Below are positions 8,187 through 17,154 of a stretch of 64,000 nucleotides of DNA, one piece after another (positions within the stretch are counted from its first letter, which is position 1; every line of letters starts with the position of its first letter). Under the pieces are notes generated by a model. That model was not told where the DNA came from. It did not search any database and saw only the letters and a program-made list of their open reading frames with translations. Source of the DNA: Pontibacter silvestris (GTDB lineage Bacteria > Bacteroidota > Bacteroidia > Cytophagales > Hymenobacteraceae); the NCBI RefSeq assembly GCF_020907275.1, contig NZ_JAJJWI010000021.1, forward strand, positions 1 to 64,000, read 5' to 3'. The position numbers and the translations under genes were made by a program.

Positions 8187-10778
8187 TTATTCTTTTGTTT
8201 TATCTGAACCTGAAGACTTGGTTGGTTCTGTTTCCTCTTCGTCTGAAGCGCCTTGTGGTTTTGTACCGTCGCTTTTCTCAGATTTAAAAGTTAACTGCTC
8301 TTTGCCTTCTTCATAGTCTACCATGATCATGTCGCCTTGGTTTACTTCTGCTTTCAGTATCTCTTCCGCAATAGGGTCTTCGATATATTTCTGAATAGCT
8401 CTGTTCAACGGACGGGCACCATATTTCTGATCATATCCTTTCTCAGCTACAAAGTCTTTGGCTTTGTCTGTCAGCTGAATGGAATACCCAAGTGTTTCTA
8501 CACGAGCGAACAGTTTTCCAAGTGACAGCTCAATGATTTTGTGCATATCCTCACGGTTAAGCGAGTTGAACACAATCACATCATCCAAACGGTTCAGGAA
8601 CTCAGGAGAGAATGTTTTTCTCAGGGCACTGGCAATAGTACCTTTCATAATCTCATCCACATTCTCCTGCTTAGTTTTAGACATGAAACCTATACCAGCT
8701 CCAAAATCCTGCAGGTCACGGGCACCAATGTTAGATGTCATGATGATGATCGTGTTACGGAAGTCAACCTTACGGCCTAGTCCGTCTGTCAGAATACCAT
8801 CGTCCAACACTTGTAGTAACAGGTTATACACGTCTGGGTGCGCTTTCTCAATCTCGTCCAGCAATACCACAGAGTAAGGCTTACGACGGATTTTCTCTGT
8901 CAACTGGCCACCTTCTTCGTAACCGACATATCCTGGAGGCGCTCCTACTAAGCGAGATACGCTGAATTTCTCCATGTACTCACTCATGTCGATACGCACC
9001 AGTGAATCTTCTTTATCGAACAGATAGGTTGCCAGTACTTTGGCAAGCTCTGTTTTACCAACACCTGTCGGACCAAGGAACACGAACGAACCAATTGGTT
9101 TCTTAGGATCTTTCAGACCAACACGTGTACGCTGTATGGCTTTTACTAACTGACTAATCGCTTTATCCTGACCAATTACTTTACCTTTCAGTTCTTCACC
9201 CATGTTAAGAAGTTTGATGCCTTCTTTCTGAGCGATACGTTTTACTGGAATACCTGTCATCATGGCAATAACTTCTGCCACATTTTCCTCTTTTACAGTA
9301 TAACGCTTCTTCTTTGTTTCTTCTTCCCAGTCTTTTTTAGCCTGTTCAAGCTGGTCGATCAGTTTTTTCTCTTTGTCACGCAGTTGAGCTGCCTCTTCAT
9401 ATTTCTGGCTTTTCACTACGCGGTTTTTCTCGCCCTTGATGTTTTCAATCTGCTCTTCCAGCTTCAGGATATCATCAGGAACAATAATGTTATTGATGTG
9501 CACACGTGCACCAGCTTCATCCAGGATATCGATTGCTTTGTCTGGAAGGAAGCGGTCGCTCATGTAGCGGTCACTTAACTTCACACAAGCCTCAATAGCT
9601 TTGTCTGTATAGTTTACGTGGTGGTGATCTTGGTACTTATCTTTGATATTGTTCAATATCTCAATAGTCTCTTCCGGAGTAGTAGGGTCTACCATAACAA
9701 TCTGGAAACGACGGGCCAGGGCACCATCTTTCTCAATGTACTGGCGGTACTCGTCCAGCGTGGTAGCACCGATGCATTGGATTTCGCCACGAGCAAGCGC
9801 AGGCTTGAACATGTTAGAGGCATCCAGAGAGCCTGAAGCTCCACCAGCACCTACAATTGTATGCAGCTCATCGATAAACAGAATAACATCCGGAGACTTC
9901 TCCAGTTCGTTCATCACGGCCTTCATACGTTCCTCGAACTGGCCTCTGTACTTGGTGCCAGCCACTAAAGAAGCAAGGTCTAATGTAACCACACGCTTGT
10001 TAAACAGCACGCGGCTTACTTTCTTCTGCACAATACGTAGTGCAAGACCTTCTGCAATGGCTGTTTTACCAACACCAGGCTCACCAATCAGGATCGGGTT
10101 GTTTTTCTTGCGGCGGCTTAGAACCTGAGCCACGCGCTCAATTTCTTTTTCACGTCCAACTATCGGGTCCAGCTTGTCTTCTTCTGCCAGCTTTGTCAGG
10201 TCGCGGCCAAAGTTATCGAGCACTGGTGTGCGGGATTTCTCGCCTGCCTTCTTGCTGGAGCTACCAGAGCGCGAAGAAGAACTGCCAAACAGTTTGTCTG
10301 AATCATCAGAATCATCTGTATCTGATGATGCCAGCGGATTATTGCTATGATAATCCAGAGAATCTCTTATTGCTTCGTAGTTCACGTTGAATTTCCCTAA
10401 AATTTGTGAAGAAATATTGTCTTCATCCCGTAGGATGGATAATAGGAGGTGCTCTGTGCCTATGATATCGCTTTTGAAGATTTTTGCCTCCAAATATGTG
10501 ATTTTAAGCACCTTCTCTGTCTGTTTGGTAAGCGGAATACTGCCAGTAATATTACTGCCCTGTGTAGCTGTATTTCGTGTAGCCTGTTCTAAAGCGTACT
10601 TTAACTCATCTATCGAAACGCCAAGCTTTTTAAGCAGAGCTATGGCTGTACCTTCTCCTTCCCGAATCATGCCCAGCACCAGGTGTTCTGTCCCGATGTA
10701 GTCATGCCCAAGTCGAATAGCTTCCTCACGGCTGAGCGAGATTACCTCCTTCACTCTGTTTGAGAATTTAGCTTCCAT
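8187..10778 (-). CDS. clpC: ClpC-type ATP-dependent unfoldase (Clp protease ATPase subunit)
   Basis: Hexameric AAA+ unfoldase that feeds substrates to ClpP. Domain order: two Clp-N repeats (about 1-145), a low-complexity Ser/Asp linker, NBD1 with GEPGVGKT, a middle coiled coil with a UVR-like motif ([15 protein letters not shown]), and NBD2 with [11 protein letters not shown], sensor and arginine-finger regions. The IGF tripeptide in [11 protein letters not shown] matches the ClpP-docking loop, so it is a protease partner and not a ClpB disaggregase. The C-terminal 30 residues are acidic and Ser/Thr-rich. The length of 863 is slightly longer than Bacillus ClpC because of the linker and tail. 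No CtsR-type repressor gene is adjacent. Confidence 0.95.
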   Translation of the reverse strand: MEAKFSNRVKEVISLSREEAIRLGHDYIGTEHLVLGMIREGEGTAIALLKKLGVSIDELKYALEQATRNTATQGSNITGSIPLTKQTEKVLKITYLEAKIFKSDIIGTEHLLLSILRDEDNISSQILGKFNVNYEAIRDSLDYHSNNPLASSDTDDSDDSDKLFGSSSSRSGSSSKKAGEKSRTPVLDNFGRDLTKLAEEDKLDPIVGREKEIERVAQVLSRRKKNNPILIGEPGVGKTAIAEGLALRIVQKKVSRVLFNKRVVTLDLASLVAGTKYRGQFEERMKAVMNELEKSPDVILFIDELHTIVGAGGASGSLDASNMFKPALARGEIQCIGATTLDEYRQYIEKDGALARRFQIVMVDPTTPEETIEILNNIKDKYQDHHHVNYTDKAIEACVKLSDRYMSDRFLPDKAIDILDEAGARVHINNIIVPDDILKLEEQIENIKGEKNRVVKSQKYEEAAQLRDKEKKLIDQLEQAKKDWEEETKKKRYTVKEENVAEVIAMMTGIPVKRIAQKEGIKLLNMGEELKGKVIGQDKAISQLVKAIQRTRVGLKDPKKPIGSFVFLGPTGVGKTELAKVLATYLFDKEDSLVRIDMSEYMEKFSVSRLVGAPPGYVGYEEGGQLTEKIRRKPYSVVLLDEIEKAHPDVYNLLLQVLDDGILTDGLGRKVDFRNTIIIMTSNIGARDLQDFGAGIGFMSKTKQENVDEIMKGTIASALRKTFSPEFLNRLDDVIVFNSLNREDMHKIIELSLGKLFARVETLGYSIQLTDKAKDFVAEKGYDQKYGARPLNRAIQKYIEDPIAEEILKAEVNQGDMIMVDYEEGKEQLTFKSEKSDGTKPQGASDEEETEPTKSSGSDKTKE

Positions 10779-10891
10779 GTATACTCTATAAAATATAAAA
10801 GTCTTTAATATTGTAATTGATTGCGGCTTACTTGATACTGCCCTGTTTTAAAACAAGCTGTGTAGTGCAATTGTTCATTTATAACAGCGGC

Positions 10892-11497
10892 TTATTGCAG
10901 GAACGAAAGTGATGCGGGCCCCTGTGTAAACAACAAGTCAATTATACTTAACTCTGATACAAATTGTTTGCCAAATACTTGGATATAAGGTTTTACGTGC
11001 AAATTGTCAGGATAGATTTTAGGATGTACCTTATTTCTTAGATCAAGTACGTTATCTGGCGCTTCTGTTACGTACGAATCTGTAAAATTTAATGGCTTGT
11101 TAAGCTTTAGTAATTTAAGATAAAGTCGTAACAATTCAATGTTCAAGTCAAATAAAAATTTTGGCTGCCGCTCATAAACTTCTCTTATATAATCACTATA
11201 AAATTCGAAGTAAGGAGCTTTGCCATAGGCGGCCTGTATAGTACGCCAGTGTATGTTATACCACTTCTGGCTATAATCTATCTCAATATCGGTTATTCTG
11301 ATTTTGTCTTTGCTATTGCCCCGAAGTACTGGTATACTTAGTACCTGCAAACCTTGTGCCGAAAGTACATGACAACGGTTACGATAACTTTGTTTTATAT
11401 AATTTTCGTGCTGTTCTACCAGTAAACTGTCGGCACGCAAAGCATGCCAAAAAAAATGCACGGGAGGGTTGTATTGTAACTCGGTAAGTAAAATCAA
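10892..11497 (-). CDS. WbqC-family protein
   Basis: Matches the WbqC-like family (PF08889), found in O-antigen and polysaccharide loci and believed to act in sugar-nucleotide or polysaccharide modification; the biochemical role is not firmly known. Typical features are the N-terminal LLTELQYNPP segment, HENYIKQSYRNRCHVLSAQG, LSIPVLRG, and the WRTIQAAYGKAPYFEFY core. The length of 201 residues is normal. It lies divergent from the acyltransferase at 11683, sharing its upstream region, which fits a cell-envelope role but does not prove one. An alternative reading frame over its first part (ending at 11379) is a shadow. Confidence 0.82.
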   Translation of the reverse strand: MILLTELQYNPPVHFFWHALRADSLLVEQHENYIKQSYRNRCHVLSAQGLQVLSIPVLRGNSKDKIRITDIEIDYSQKWYNIHWRTIQAAYGKAPYFEFYSDYIREVYERQPKFLFDLNIELLRLYLKLLKLNKPLNFTDSYVTEAPDNVLDLRNKVHPKIYPDNLHVKPYIQVFGKQFVSELSIIDLLFTQGPASLSFLQ

Positions 11498-11633
11498 TTT
11501 TTAATGTGTTAAGATTGTAAACTAGGTACGGGCAACAAAGCATCATAAGTACTTTGTGCAATACCAACCTTTTCTGTGTTTTGTACTCGGGTGTCCTTGT
11601 CGTTTATACGCTAATTAAGCACGAAATCTCAAA

Positions 11634-11664
11634 TTTCATAATTGAGGTAGAGGTTGTACCTTTG
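11634..11664 (+). promoter_or_regulatory. Bacteroidota-type promoter for the acyltransferase
   Basis: TTTC (11634-11637), 19 bases, then TACCTTTG (11657-11664): one mismatch in the -33 box and a perfect TAnnTTTG -7 box. Transcription would start near 11670, after the upstream ATG at 11554, so it favours the GTG start at 11683. Confidence 0.65.
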
Positions 11665-11682
11665 CCTGGTACTTTAGCGATT

Positions 11683-12588
11683 GTGAAGAAACCAATCAAA
11701 ATACCTGTTTTATATTATCCGCTTTGGGTCTTGCTGAAAGGCTTGGCCGCTTTGCCATTACCTGTGCTTTACATGATAGGTGATTGCTTATACGGATTAC
11801 TGTATTATGTAGTAAAGTATCGGAAGAAGGTGGTGCTTCAAAACTTGCGGAATAGTTTTCCGGAGATGGGCGACAGGGAGATAAAACAAACCACTAAAGC
11901 CTTTTACAAACAATTTATGGAGGTGGTTGTAGAGATACTGAAGCTGGCTTCTGTCAGTGCGGCTGGAATGCAGCGGCGGGTGTCTTTTACGAATCCGGAG
12001 GTACTGGAAGCGTTTGTGAAGTCAGGGCAACCTGTTATCATACTAGGTTCACATTTAGGTAACTGGGAGTGGAGCTTATCAGCAGCGGCGCTGCAATTTA
12101 ACTTTCCGGCTGAAGGTGTCTATAAACCTCTTAAAAACGAGTTCTTTGAGGAGTTTATGTTGCACACCCGCAGCCGCTTAGGAGCCCGCCTTATTAAGAT
12201 GAAAGATACGTTACGGGATTTTATCAGATACCGGCAGGTACCGCGTGTAGTAGCATTGCTTTCGGACCAGACGCCTCCTTTTGGTGAGATTCATTACTGG
12301 ACTACTTTCCTAAACCAGGAGACGGCCTTTTTTGTAGGAGCTGAAAAGCTTTCTAACATGTTTGGTCATCCGGTGCTGTTTTTGGATGTGAAGCGAATCC
12401 GACGCGGGCATTATACTTTAACCTTTGAAACCATAACAGATGGAGTGCAGAAACCAGCAGGGGTAAAGGGTGAATACCCGATAACAGAGGTGTTTGCTAA
12501 CAAACTGGAAGCGTCCATACGTCGGTCTCCCGCCGATTATCTGTGGACACACAAGCGCTGGAAGCACAAGCGGCCGGTTATGGATTAA
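11683..12588 (+). CDS. Lysophospholipid/lipid A-type acyltransferase (LpxL/HtrB family)
   Basis: Inner-membrane acyltransferase of the LPLAT superfamily that adds a secondary acyl chain to lipid A or a related lipid. The catalytic HX4E motif is present in LGSHLGNWEWSL, followed by GVYKPLKNEFFEEFM and the SDQTPP region. An N-terminal hydrophobic helix (ALPLPVLYMIGDCLYGLLYYV) anchors it. The open frame extends up to an ATG at 11554, but that extension contains the promoter; the first in-frame start after the expected transcript start is GTG 11683 (302 residues), a normal LpxL-family length. It has its own terminator. Confidence 0.86.
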   Translation: MKKPIKIPVLYYPLWVLLKGLAALPLPVLYMIGDCLYGLLYYVVKYRKKVVLQNLRNSFPEMGDREIKQTTKAFYKQFMEVVVEILKLASVSAAGMQRRVSFTNPEVLEAFVKSGQPVIILGSHLGNWEWSLSAAALQFNFPAEGVYKPLKNEFFEEFMLHTRSRLGARLIKMKDTLRDFIRYRQVPRVVALLSDQTPPFGEIHYWTTFLNQETAFFVGAEKLSNMFGHPVLFLDVKRIRRGHYTLTFETITDGVQKPAGVKGEYPITEVFANKLEASIRRSPADYLWTHKRWKHKRPVMD

Positions 12589-12610
12589 TATTATCCTTAG
12601 GAGCTGTGTG

Positions 12611-12646
12611 TAAATCAGAGATCAATAGTTCTTGACCTCTGATTTA
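12611..12646. terminator. Shared terminator between the acyltransferase and the YciO-type gene
   Basis: TAAATCAGAG (12611-12620) pairs with CTCTGATTTA (12637-12646), with an inner TCAA/TTGA stem. It sits between two convergent genes and ends 8 bases before the stop of the minus-strand gene. Confidence 0.65.
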
Positions 12647-12654
12647 TAGTTTGT

Positions 12655-13281
12655 TTACATGTATTGCTCAATATCCCCGGCCCCTGCTCTGATAACTTCA
12701 AATTCATTAGAAGCATCCACTACTGTAGAGGCAGTATTATTGCCCGGGCCTCCATCAATTACCAAGTCAACTAGGTTGTTATACTTTTCATAGATAAGTT
12801 CAGGGTCGGTACTGTACTCCAGTATTTCGTCATCGTCATGAACAGAGGTGGAGATGATAGGGTTACCAAGCTCCTGCACCAGCCCAAGCGATATTTTGTT
12901 GTCTGGCACTCTTATGCCTACTGTTTTCTTTTTAGAGCTACCATACTTAGGCACCTTGCTGCTTGCTTCTAACACAAAAGTGAAAGGACCGGGCAAGGCC
13001 TTTTTCATCACTTTGTAAGTAGTTGTATCGACTTTAGCATAATCAGCAATGTGGGTAAGGTCATAGCAAATAAAAGAAAGATTTACTTTGTCAGGTTTTA
13101 CACCCTTAATCTGACATAATCGCTCCACTGCATTCTTATTGTGTAAATCGCAGCCTAACCCATAGATAGTATCAGTCGGATAAATAATTACACCGCCATT
13201 GCGCAGAATTTCTGCAGCCTCCCGAATCTTTCTCTCCTGCGGGTTGTCGGGGTGGATTTGCATTAAAGTTGCTTTACTCAT
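12655..13281 (-). CDS. YrdC/Sua5/YciO-family protein (TsaC-like)
   Basis: Belongs to the L-threonylcarbamoyl-AMP synthase fold, used to make t6A37 of ANN-decoding tRNAs. The N-terminal IIYPTDTIYGLGCD and the GIRVPDN segment are clear. Two points make it YciO-like, not a classical TsaC: SFICYDL is found where TsaC has a PL-type segment, and the usual STSAN motif reads STSVHDDDE, losing the asparagine. The length of 208 residues matches YciO. A true TsaC/Sua5 probably exists elsewhere. The gene is alone, convergent with the acyltransferase. Confidence 0.84.
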   Translation of the reverse strand: MSKATLMQIHPDNPQERKIREAAEILRNGGVIIYPTDTIYGLGCDLHNKNAVERLCQIKGVKPDKVNLSFICYDLTHIADYAKVDTTTYKVMKKALPGPFTFVLEASSKVPKYGSSKKKTVGIRVPDNKISLGLVQELGNPIISTSVHDDDEILEYSTDPELIYEKYNNLVDLVIDGGPGNNTASTVVDASNEFEVIRAGAGDIEQYM

Positions 13282-13512
13282 AGTTCATTCTGATTTTATT
13301 ATACTAGCGAGGCGACACAGCTTAAAGCTAAAAGATAAGCCCTTATCGGAATATTAAAATACCTCTTTTAGTGTTTTATGGTTGCAGCTATTCAACAAAT
13401 CGATTAATCACTTTCTTAAAATTAGAAACATGAGGAAGATAAGTATTAATTTTGGCCTTTAAAACATAGCGGTAGCGGAACTAACACCACACATCGCACC
13501 TTTACCAATATT

Positions 13513-14583
13513 ATGGCTAAGAAAGTCACTACTATCAAAAGAAAGAGAAAAGAGAAGAGCATGCTGGTTCCGATGCTGACAGCATTGTTCTTGTTCCTGT
13601 TTGTTAGCTTCTCATATTATGGCTATCAGATTGTGTACACAGCTAATGTAGACACAAAAGATCAGGACACTTATGTGTATATTCCGACTGGTGCCACCTA
13701 TGAACAGGCTTTGGATTCTGTGGAGGCAACAGGTACTATTATTGATAAGCTGTCGCTGCGCTTTATGGCAAAGCTTATGGACTATGATAAATCGGTAAAG
13801 CCGGGGCGTTATAAAATAGAGAATGGCTGGGGAAACCGCCAGTTGATAGGCAAGCTTCGGTTAGGAGATCAGAACCCTGTAAAGCTTACTTTCAACAATA
13901 TTCGCCTGCGTAGCCAGTTGGCGGATAAACTAGCAATAGAGGTTGAACCGAGTGCGACAGAAATTGACCAGTTGCTGAATGACCAGGAATACCTGCAAAC
14001 CTTAGGCTTCGACACCACAACTGTAGTGAGTATGTTCGTGCCTAACACTTATGAGGTGTACTGGACCACTACAGCCAGAGAGCTTATGGAGCGTATGAAG
14101 ACGGAGTATAATAAATTCTGGACGGCCGATCGTAAAGCCAAAGCAGAGGAACTGGGGCTTACTCCAAAGGAGGTGTCCACACTAGCCTCTATTGTGCAGG
14201 CTGAAACTATAAAGAATGACGAGAAACCAAGGGTGGCGGGGGTATACCTTAACCGCCTTAACAGAGGCATGTTGCTACAGGCTGACCCAACAGTGGTTTT
14301 TGGTGTGGGCGATTTTACGATACGTCGGGTACTGAATGTGCATTTGCAGCATGATTCACCATATAATACATACATGTATAAAGGGTTACCTCCTGGTCCT
14401 ATTAATGTTCCCGCCATTTCCAGTATTGATGCCGTACTGAATCCGGAAAAGCATAATTACATTTATTTCTGTGCAAAAGAAGACTTTTCAGGCTACCATA
14501 GCTTTGCTGTAACACAGGCAGAGCATTTAGCTAATGCGCGTCGTTACCAGCGGGCGCTCACAGAACGTAATATACTGAAGTAA
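13513..14583 (+). CDS. mltG: Endolytic murein transglycosylase
   Basis: Cuts nascent peptidoglycan strands inside the chain and sets glycan length, acting on the periplasmic face of the inner membrane. A basic N-terminus (KRKRKEK) precedes one transmembrane helix (about residues 17-36). The YceG-like domain carries the catalytic Glu in LASIVQAETIKND, then AGVYLNRLNRGMLLQADPTV and LPPGPINVPAISSIDAVLNP. The length of 356 is typical. TAATTTTG at 13447-13454 matches a Bacteroidota -7 box, but the -33 position has no TTG. A terminator follows. Confidence 0.93.
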   Translation: MAKKVTTIKRKRKEKSMLVPMLTALFLFLFVSFSYYGYQIVYTANVDTKDQDTYVYIPTGATYEQALDSVEATGTIIDKLSLRFMAKLMDYDKSVKPGRYKIENGWGNRQLIGKLRLGDQNPVKLTFNNIRLRSQLADKLAIEVEPSATEIDQLLNDQEYLQTLGFDTTTVVSMFVPNTYEVYWTTTARELMERMKTEYNKFWTADRKAKAEELGLTPKEVSTLASIVQAETIKNDEKPRVAGVYLNRLNRGMLLQADPTVVFGVGDFTIRRVLNVHLQHDSPYNTYMYKGLPPGPINVPAISSIDAVLNPEKHNYIYFCAKEDFSGYHSFAVTQAEHLANARRYQRALTERNILK

Positions 14584-14598
14584 GGAAAAGACAGAAGG

Positions 14599-14640
14599 AG
14601 AGCCTGCTGCGTTTATATTAGCGTTGCAGGCTCTTTTTTT
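14599..14640 (+). terminator. Rho-independent terminator after mltG
   Basis: AGAGCCTGC (14599-14607) pairs with GCAGGCTCT (14626-14634) and is followed directly by six more T bases. Confidence 0.88.
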
Positions 14641-14679
14641 ATACTTTCGCTACATATCAACCTTAAAAACTAAAAAGCA

Positions 14680-15093
14680 GTGTTTGAATCAGAAGTGCAA
14701 ATACGCGTAAGATATGCCGAAACAGACCAGATGGGCTATGTATACTATGGCAATTATGCAGCTTATTATGAGGTGGCGCGTACCGAAGTCTTCAGGAAAC
14801 TTGGGATACATTACAAAGAGATGGAGGAAACAGGCACCATGATGCCTGTGCTGGAGTTGAAGTGTAAGTACATTCGCCCGGCTAAGTACGATGACTTGCT
14901 TACGATAAAGCTGTTGCTTAAGAAAAAGCCAAATGGATCTCGGATACTGTTTGAGTACGAGGTGTATAATGAAGAACAGACGCTCCTGAATATAGGTGAA
15001 ACCACCATGGTTTTTGTAGATATGAAATCCGGCAGGCCAACAGCCGTGCCGGAGCTTATTCATGAGAAGTTGGACGCATATTTTAGCGAATGA
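14680..15093 (+). CDS. Hotdog-fold acyl-CoA thioesterase (YbgC/FadM type)
   Basis: Hydrolyses acyl-CoA thioesters. The 4-hydroxybenzoyl-CoA thioesterase-like signature is complete: the RYAETDQMGYVYYGNYAAYYEVARTE region contains the catalytic Asp and the downstream helix, followed by beta strands with LELKCKYIRPAKYDD. The length of 137 is typical. The start is a GTG that gives MFESEVQIRVRYAETD, the normal family N-terminus. The stop overlaps the YihY-type gene start (ATGA, 15090-15093), so the two are co-translated. Confidence 0.9.
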   Translation: MFESEVQIRVRYAETDQMGYVYYGNYAAYYEVARTEVFRKLGIHYKEMEETGTMMPVLELKCKYIRPAKYDDLLTIKLLLKKKPNGSRILFEYEVYNEEQTLLNIGETTMVFVDMKSGRPTAVPELIHEKLDAYFSE

Positions 15094-16067
15094 AGTTTAA
15101 CAAGGAATATCTTAAGCGCCGAAGAGCCTACCGGAAGCTGATTGTGTTCCTGAAGAGGGTACGTTTTAACAACGGGCAGTCGTCGCTTTACGATGTGGTT
15201 GATGTACTTATAGCAGAGCTAATGCAGGACTCTGTTACTAATCGTGCCTCGTATATGGCCTTCAACTTTACGCTGGCTGTATTTCCAACTATCATCTTTA
15301 TTTTTACCCTCATCCCTTTTATTCCCAGCGTGTTCTCGCTAGACCTTGGGCAAAGTATTCTTAATTTCCTGACAGACTTCCTGCCTGAGGAAATGTATTC
15401 GGTAGCCTTCACGACTATTGAGGACGTTATTAATACGCCACGGGGAGGCTTGTTGTCTTTTGGTTTTCTGTTTGCGCTCATTCTCTCTACCAATGGTATT
15501 ATGTCGCTGATGGATGCCTTTGATAAAAAATATCAGACATTCTACAAGCGGAGCTATTTAAAGAAGCGGATTATAGCTACTGTGCTGACAGCGGCATTGT
15601 CATTTATATTATTTTTTGCCGTTGCTATGATTTTCTTCGGGCAATGGATGCTGGACGTGCTGGTGTTTTATGAAGTTGTAACGGAAAGCTACACGTATAC
15701 TCTTGTTACCATATTAAAGTATGTGGCCGTTATACTGCTTTTCCTGCTGGCTACCTCTCTTATTTATTACTATGTGCCTGCTGTGGAAGATAAATGGCCT
15801 TTTTTTTCGGCAGGATCTGTCGTGGCTACAGGATTGATTTTTGTCGTATCAATGATTTTCTCGCTTTACATCAGCGCCTTTGACACCTATAATAAGTTTT
15901 ATGGCTCCATTGGCGCTCTGATAGGCCTGATGATCTGGCTCGATTTTATATGTATGATTTTGATATTAGGCTTTGAAATAAATGTGAGTATGGATGCTGT
16001 AACTAAGCGCATCATGCGCAACAAAACTAAAGGTGATGAAAAGACTGGGCATAAGGCTGTCTTTTAA
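15090..16067 (+). CDS. YihY/BrkB-family inner-membrane protein
   Basis: Polytopic membrane protein (UPF0761, PF03631) of unclear molecular role; despite the old name it is not an RNase BN. About six transmembrane helices are visible, starting at the MAFNFTLAVFPTIIFIFTLIPF segment and ending in IGLMIWLDFICMILILGFEINV, with the conserved YYYVPAVEDKWPFFSAGSVVAT loop. Basic N- and C-terminal tails suggest both face the cytoplasm. It is coupled to the thioesterase by a 4-base overlap. A lipid-related role is possible from that pairing but unproven. Confidence 0.88.
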   Translation: MKFNKEYLKRRRAYRKLIVFLKRVRFNNGQSSLYDVVDVLIAELMQDSVTNRASYMAFNFTLAVFPTIIFIFTLIPFIPSVFSLDLGQSILNFLTDFLPEEMYSVAFTTIEDVINTPRGGLLSFGFLFALILSTNGIMSLMDAFDKKYQTFYKRSYLKKRIIATVLTAALSFILFFAVAMIFFGQWMLDVLVFYEVVTESYTYTLVTILKYVAVILLFLLATSLIYYYVPAVEDKWPFFSAGSVVATGLIFVVSMIFSLYISAFDTYNKFYGSIGALIGLMIWLDFICMILILGFEINVSMDAVTKRIMRNKTKGDEKTGHKAVF

Positions 16068-16546
16068 GTGTTCAATCCCGGTAATACATTAGGCAAAGTT
16101 TACTACATCTCTGATACCTGTTGTTAAAAGCGTTGCAGGCACACTCGCAGGTACCGTTATGCAGTACAGGTTAGCTTAAAGTCAGTTAATGTTAATTTTA
16201 ACAGAAGTGAGTATAAACTTAGTGCGGTGCCTTTTGTTTCTTTAGACAGCAAAACTGAAAACAAAGTTTTCAGTTTGAGCAGGAGACAATGAAGGTAGCT
16301 CTGCTCCTTATCATAAAAAAGCTAAACAACAGCAGCTTATTAAACCTAAAGACATGACGTATACTCTAAAAGGGAAGAACACGCAGATTAAAGTAGCTTT
16401 TGAAGAATTAGAGTGCTTAAAAGCAGTTATTATGTACAGCGCGTGAATGCCAATGTTTTTGTAAGGCTGGAATAATTATTTTATTTTGAGGATCAGTTAG
16501 TTGTGTGCTTTTATTCTTAAAATAAATATTTTTTTTGCTGTATCAC
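16068..16546. other. Intergenic region before tRNA-Ser
   Basis: No supported gene. A short inverted repeat, AAACTGAAAAC (16252-16262) and GTTTTCAGTTT (16266-16276) with a 3-base loop, lies 200 bases after the YihY gene. It has no T tract, so terminator function is doubtful. A 30-codon open stretch near 16354 has no recognisable family. Confidence 0.35.
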
Positions 16547-16577
16547 TTTGATAATTCAGTACAAGCCTATACTTTTG
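16547..16577 (+). promoter_or_regulatory. Consensus Bacteroidota promoter for tRNA-Ser
   Basis: TTTG (16547-16550), exactly 19 bases, then TACTTTTG (16570-16577): a perfect TTTG-N19-TAnnTTTG. Transcription would start near 16584, eight bases before the mature tRNA. Confidence 0.85.
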
Positions 16578-16591
16578 TATCCGAAATCGTT

Positions 16592-16676
16592 AGAGAGTTG
16601 GCGGAGTGGTCGAACGCGGCGGTCTTGAAAACCGTTGACTGTAACAGGTCCGGGGGTTCGAATCCCTCACTCTCTG
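16592..16676 (+). tRNA. tRNA-Ser (anticodon UGA)
   Basis: An 85-base type II tRNA. The acceptor stem pairs AGAGAGT (16592-16598) with ACTCTCT (16669-16675), with G16676 as discriminator. The anticodon loop CTTGAAA gives UGA (serine, UCN codons). A long variable arm and the T loop GGTTCGAATCC are present. CCA is not encoded (genome has CAA), so it is added after transcription. Confidence 0.95.
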
Positions 16677-16681
16677 CAAAT

Positions 16682-16722
16682 AAAAGCCTCAAATAGCTAA
16701 TCAGTAGCATTTTGAGGCTTTT
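16682..16722 (+). terminator. Terminator after tRNA-Ser
   Basis: AAAAGCCTCAAA (16682-16693) pairs with TTTGAGGCTTTT (16711-16722), followed by more T bases. It starts six bases after the tRNA. Confidence 0.85.
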
Positions 16723-17154
16723 TTGTTTTAGAGTTTGAGATGTGTAGTTCAGAGTTTTCCTTCATAGGCAATATGGTATTCAGCATCTGTCAATGGAATT
16801 AATAGTCATGAATGGAAGGTTTTTTTATAAAGGAGTAAAGAGGTTATGTCATTATACTTACTACATCATGTTGTGTAATTGCATTTATTACTTTAGTATA
16901 AAATAATTAGTATCCTGTGAATCACATATTGCTGAAGAGAAGGATAGATGCAGTAATTAACAGAAGTAAAGATCCTGCTTCAGCCATAGTAGAACCAGTT
17001 GTTGCTGCCTTCAGTACTCTATACATCTTCTCAGGCGGTGAAACTGTTCTTTGAGTTTCTGAATGAACCTACATGCTTCCCTTTAATTGTTTCTCCCGGT
17101 TTACACGTATGTAGGTACCCTGTCTTTGAGCTGAACCTGATACATTTAGATGTG
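16723..17154. other. Intergenic region between tRNA-Ser and the FUSC-type gene
   Basis: No supported gene. The FUSC reading frame is open back to an ATG at 16999, but the added 52 residues (Cys-rich, no family resemblance) look non-coding. No perfect copy of the tRNA 3' end was noticed here. Confidence 0.35.

Noticed and set aside
9643..10128. 161-codon open frame antisense to clpC
   Set aside because: Shadow of the strongly coding clpC sequence; the composition is only the complement of conserved AAA+ motifs.
16354..16446. Short open frame MTYTLKGKNTQIKVAFEELE, slightly like a secretin/STN segment
   Set aside because: Only 30 codons, no flanking similarity; resemblance is too weak.
16999..17154. 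52-residue N-terminal extension of the FUSC gene
   Set aside because: Does not look like a membrane or signal segment of the family; paired ATGs at 17155/17158 fit better.
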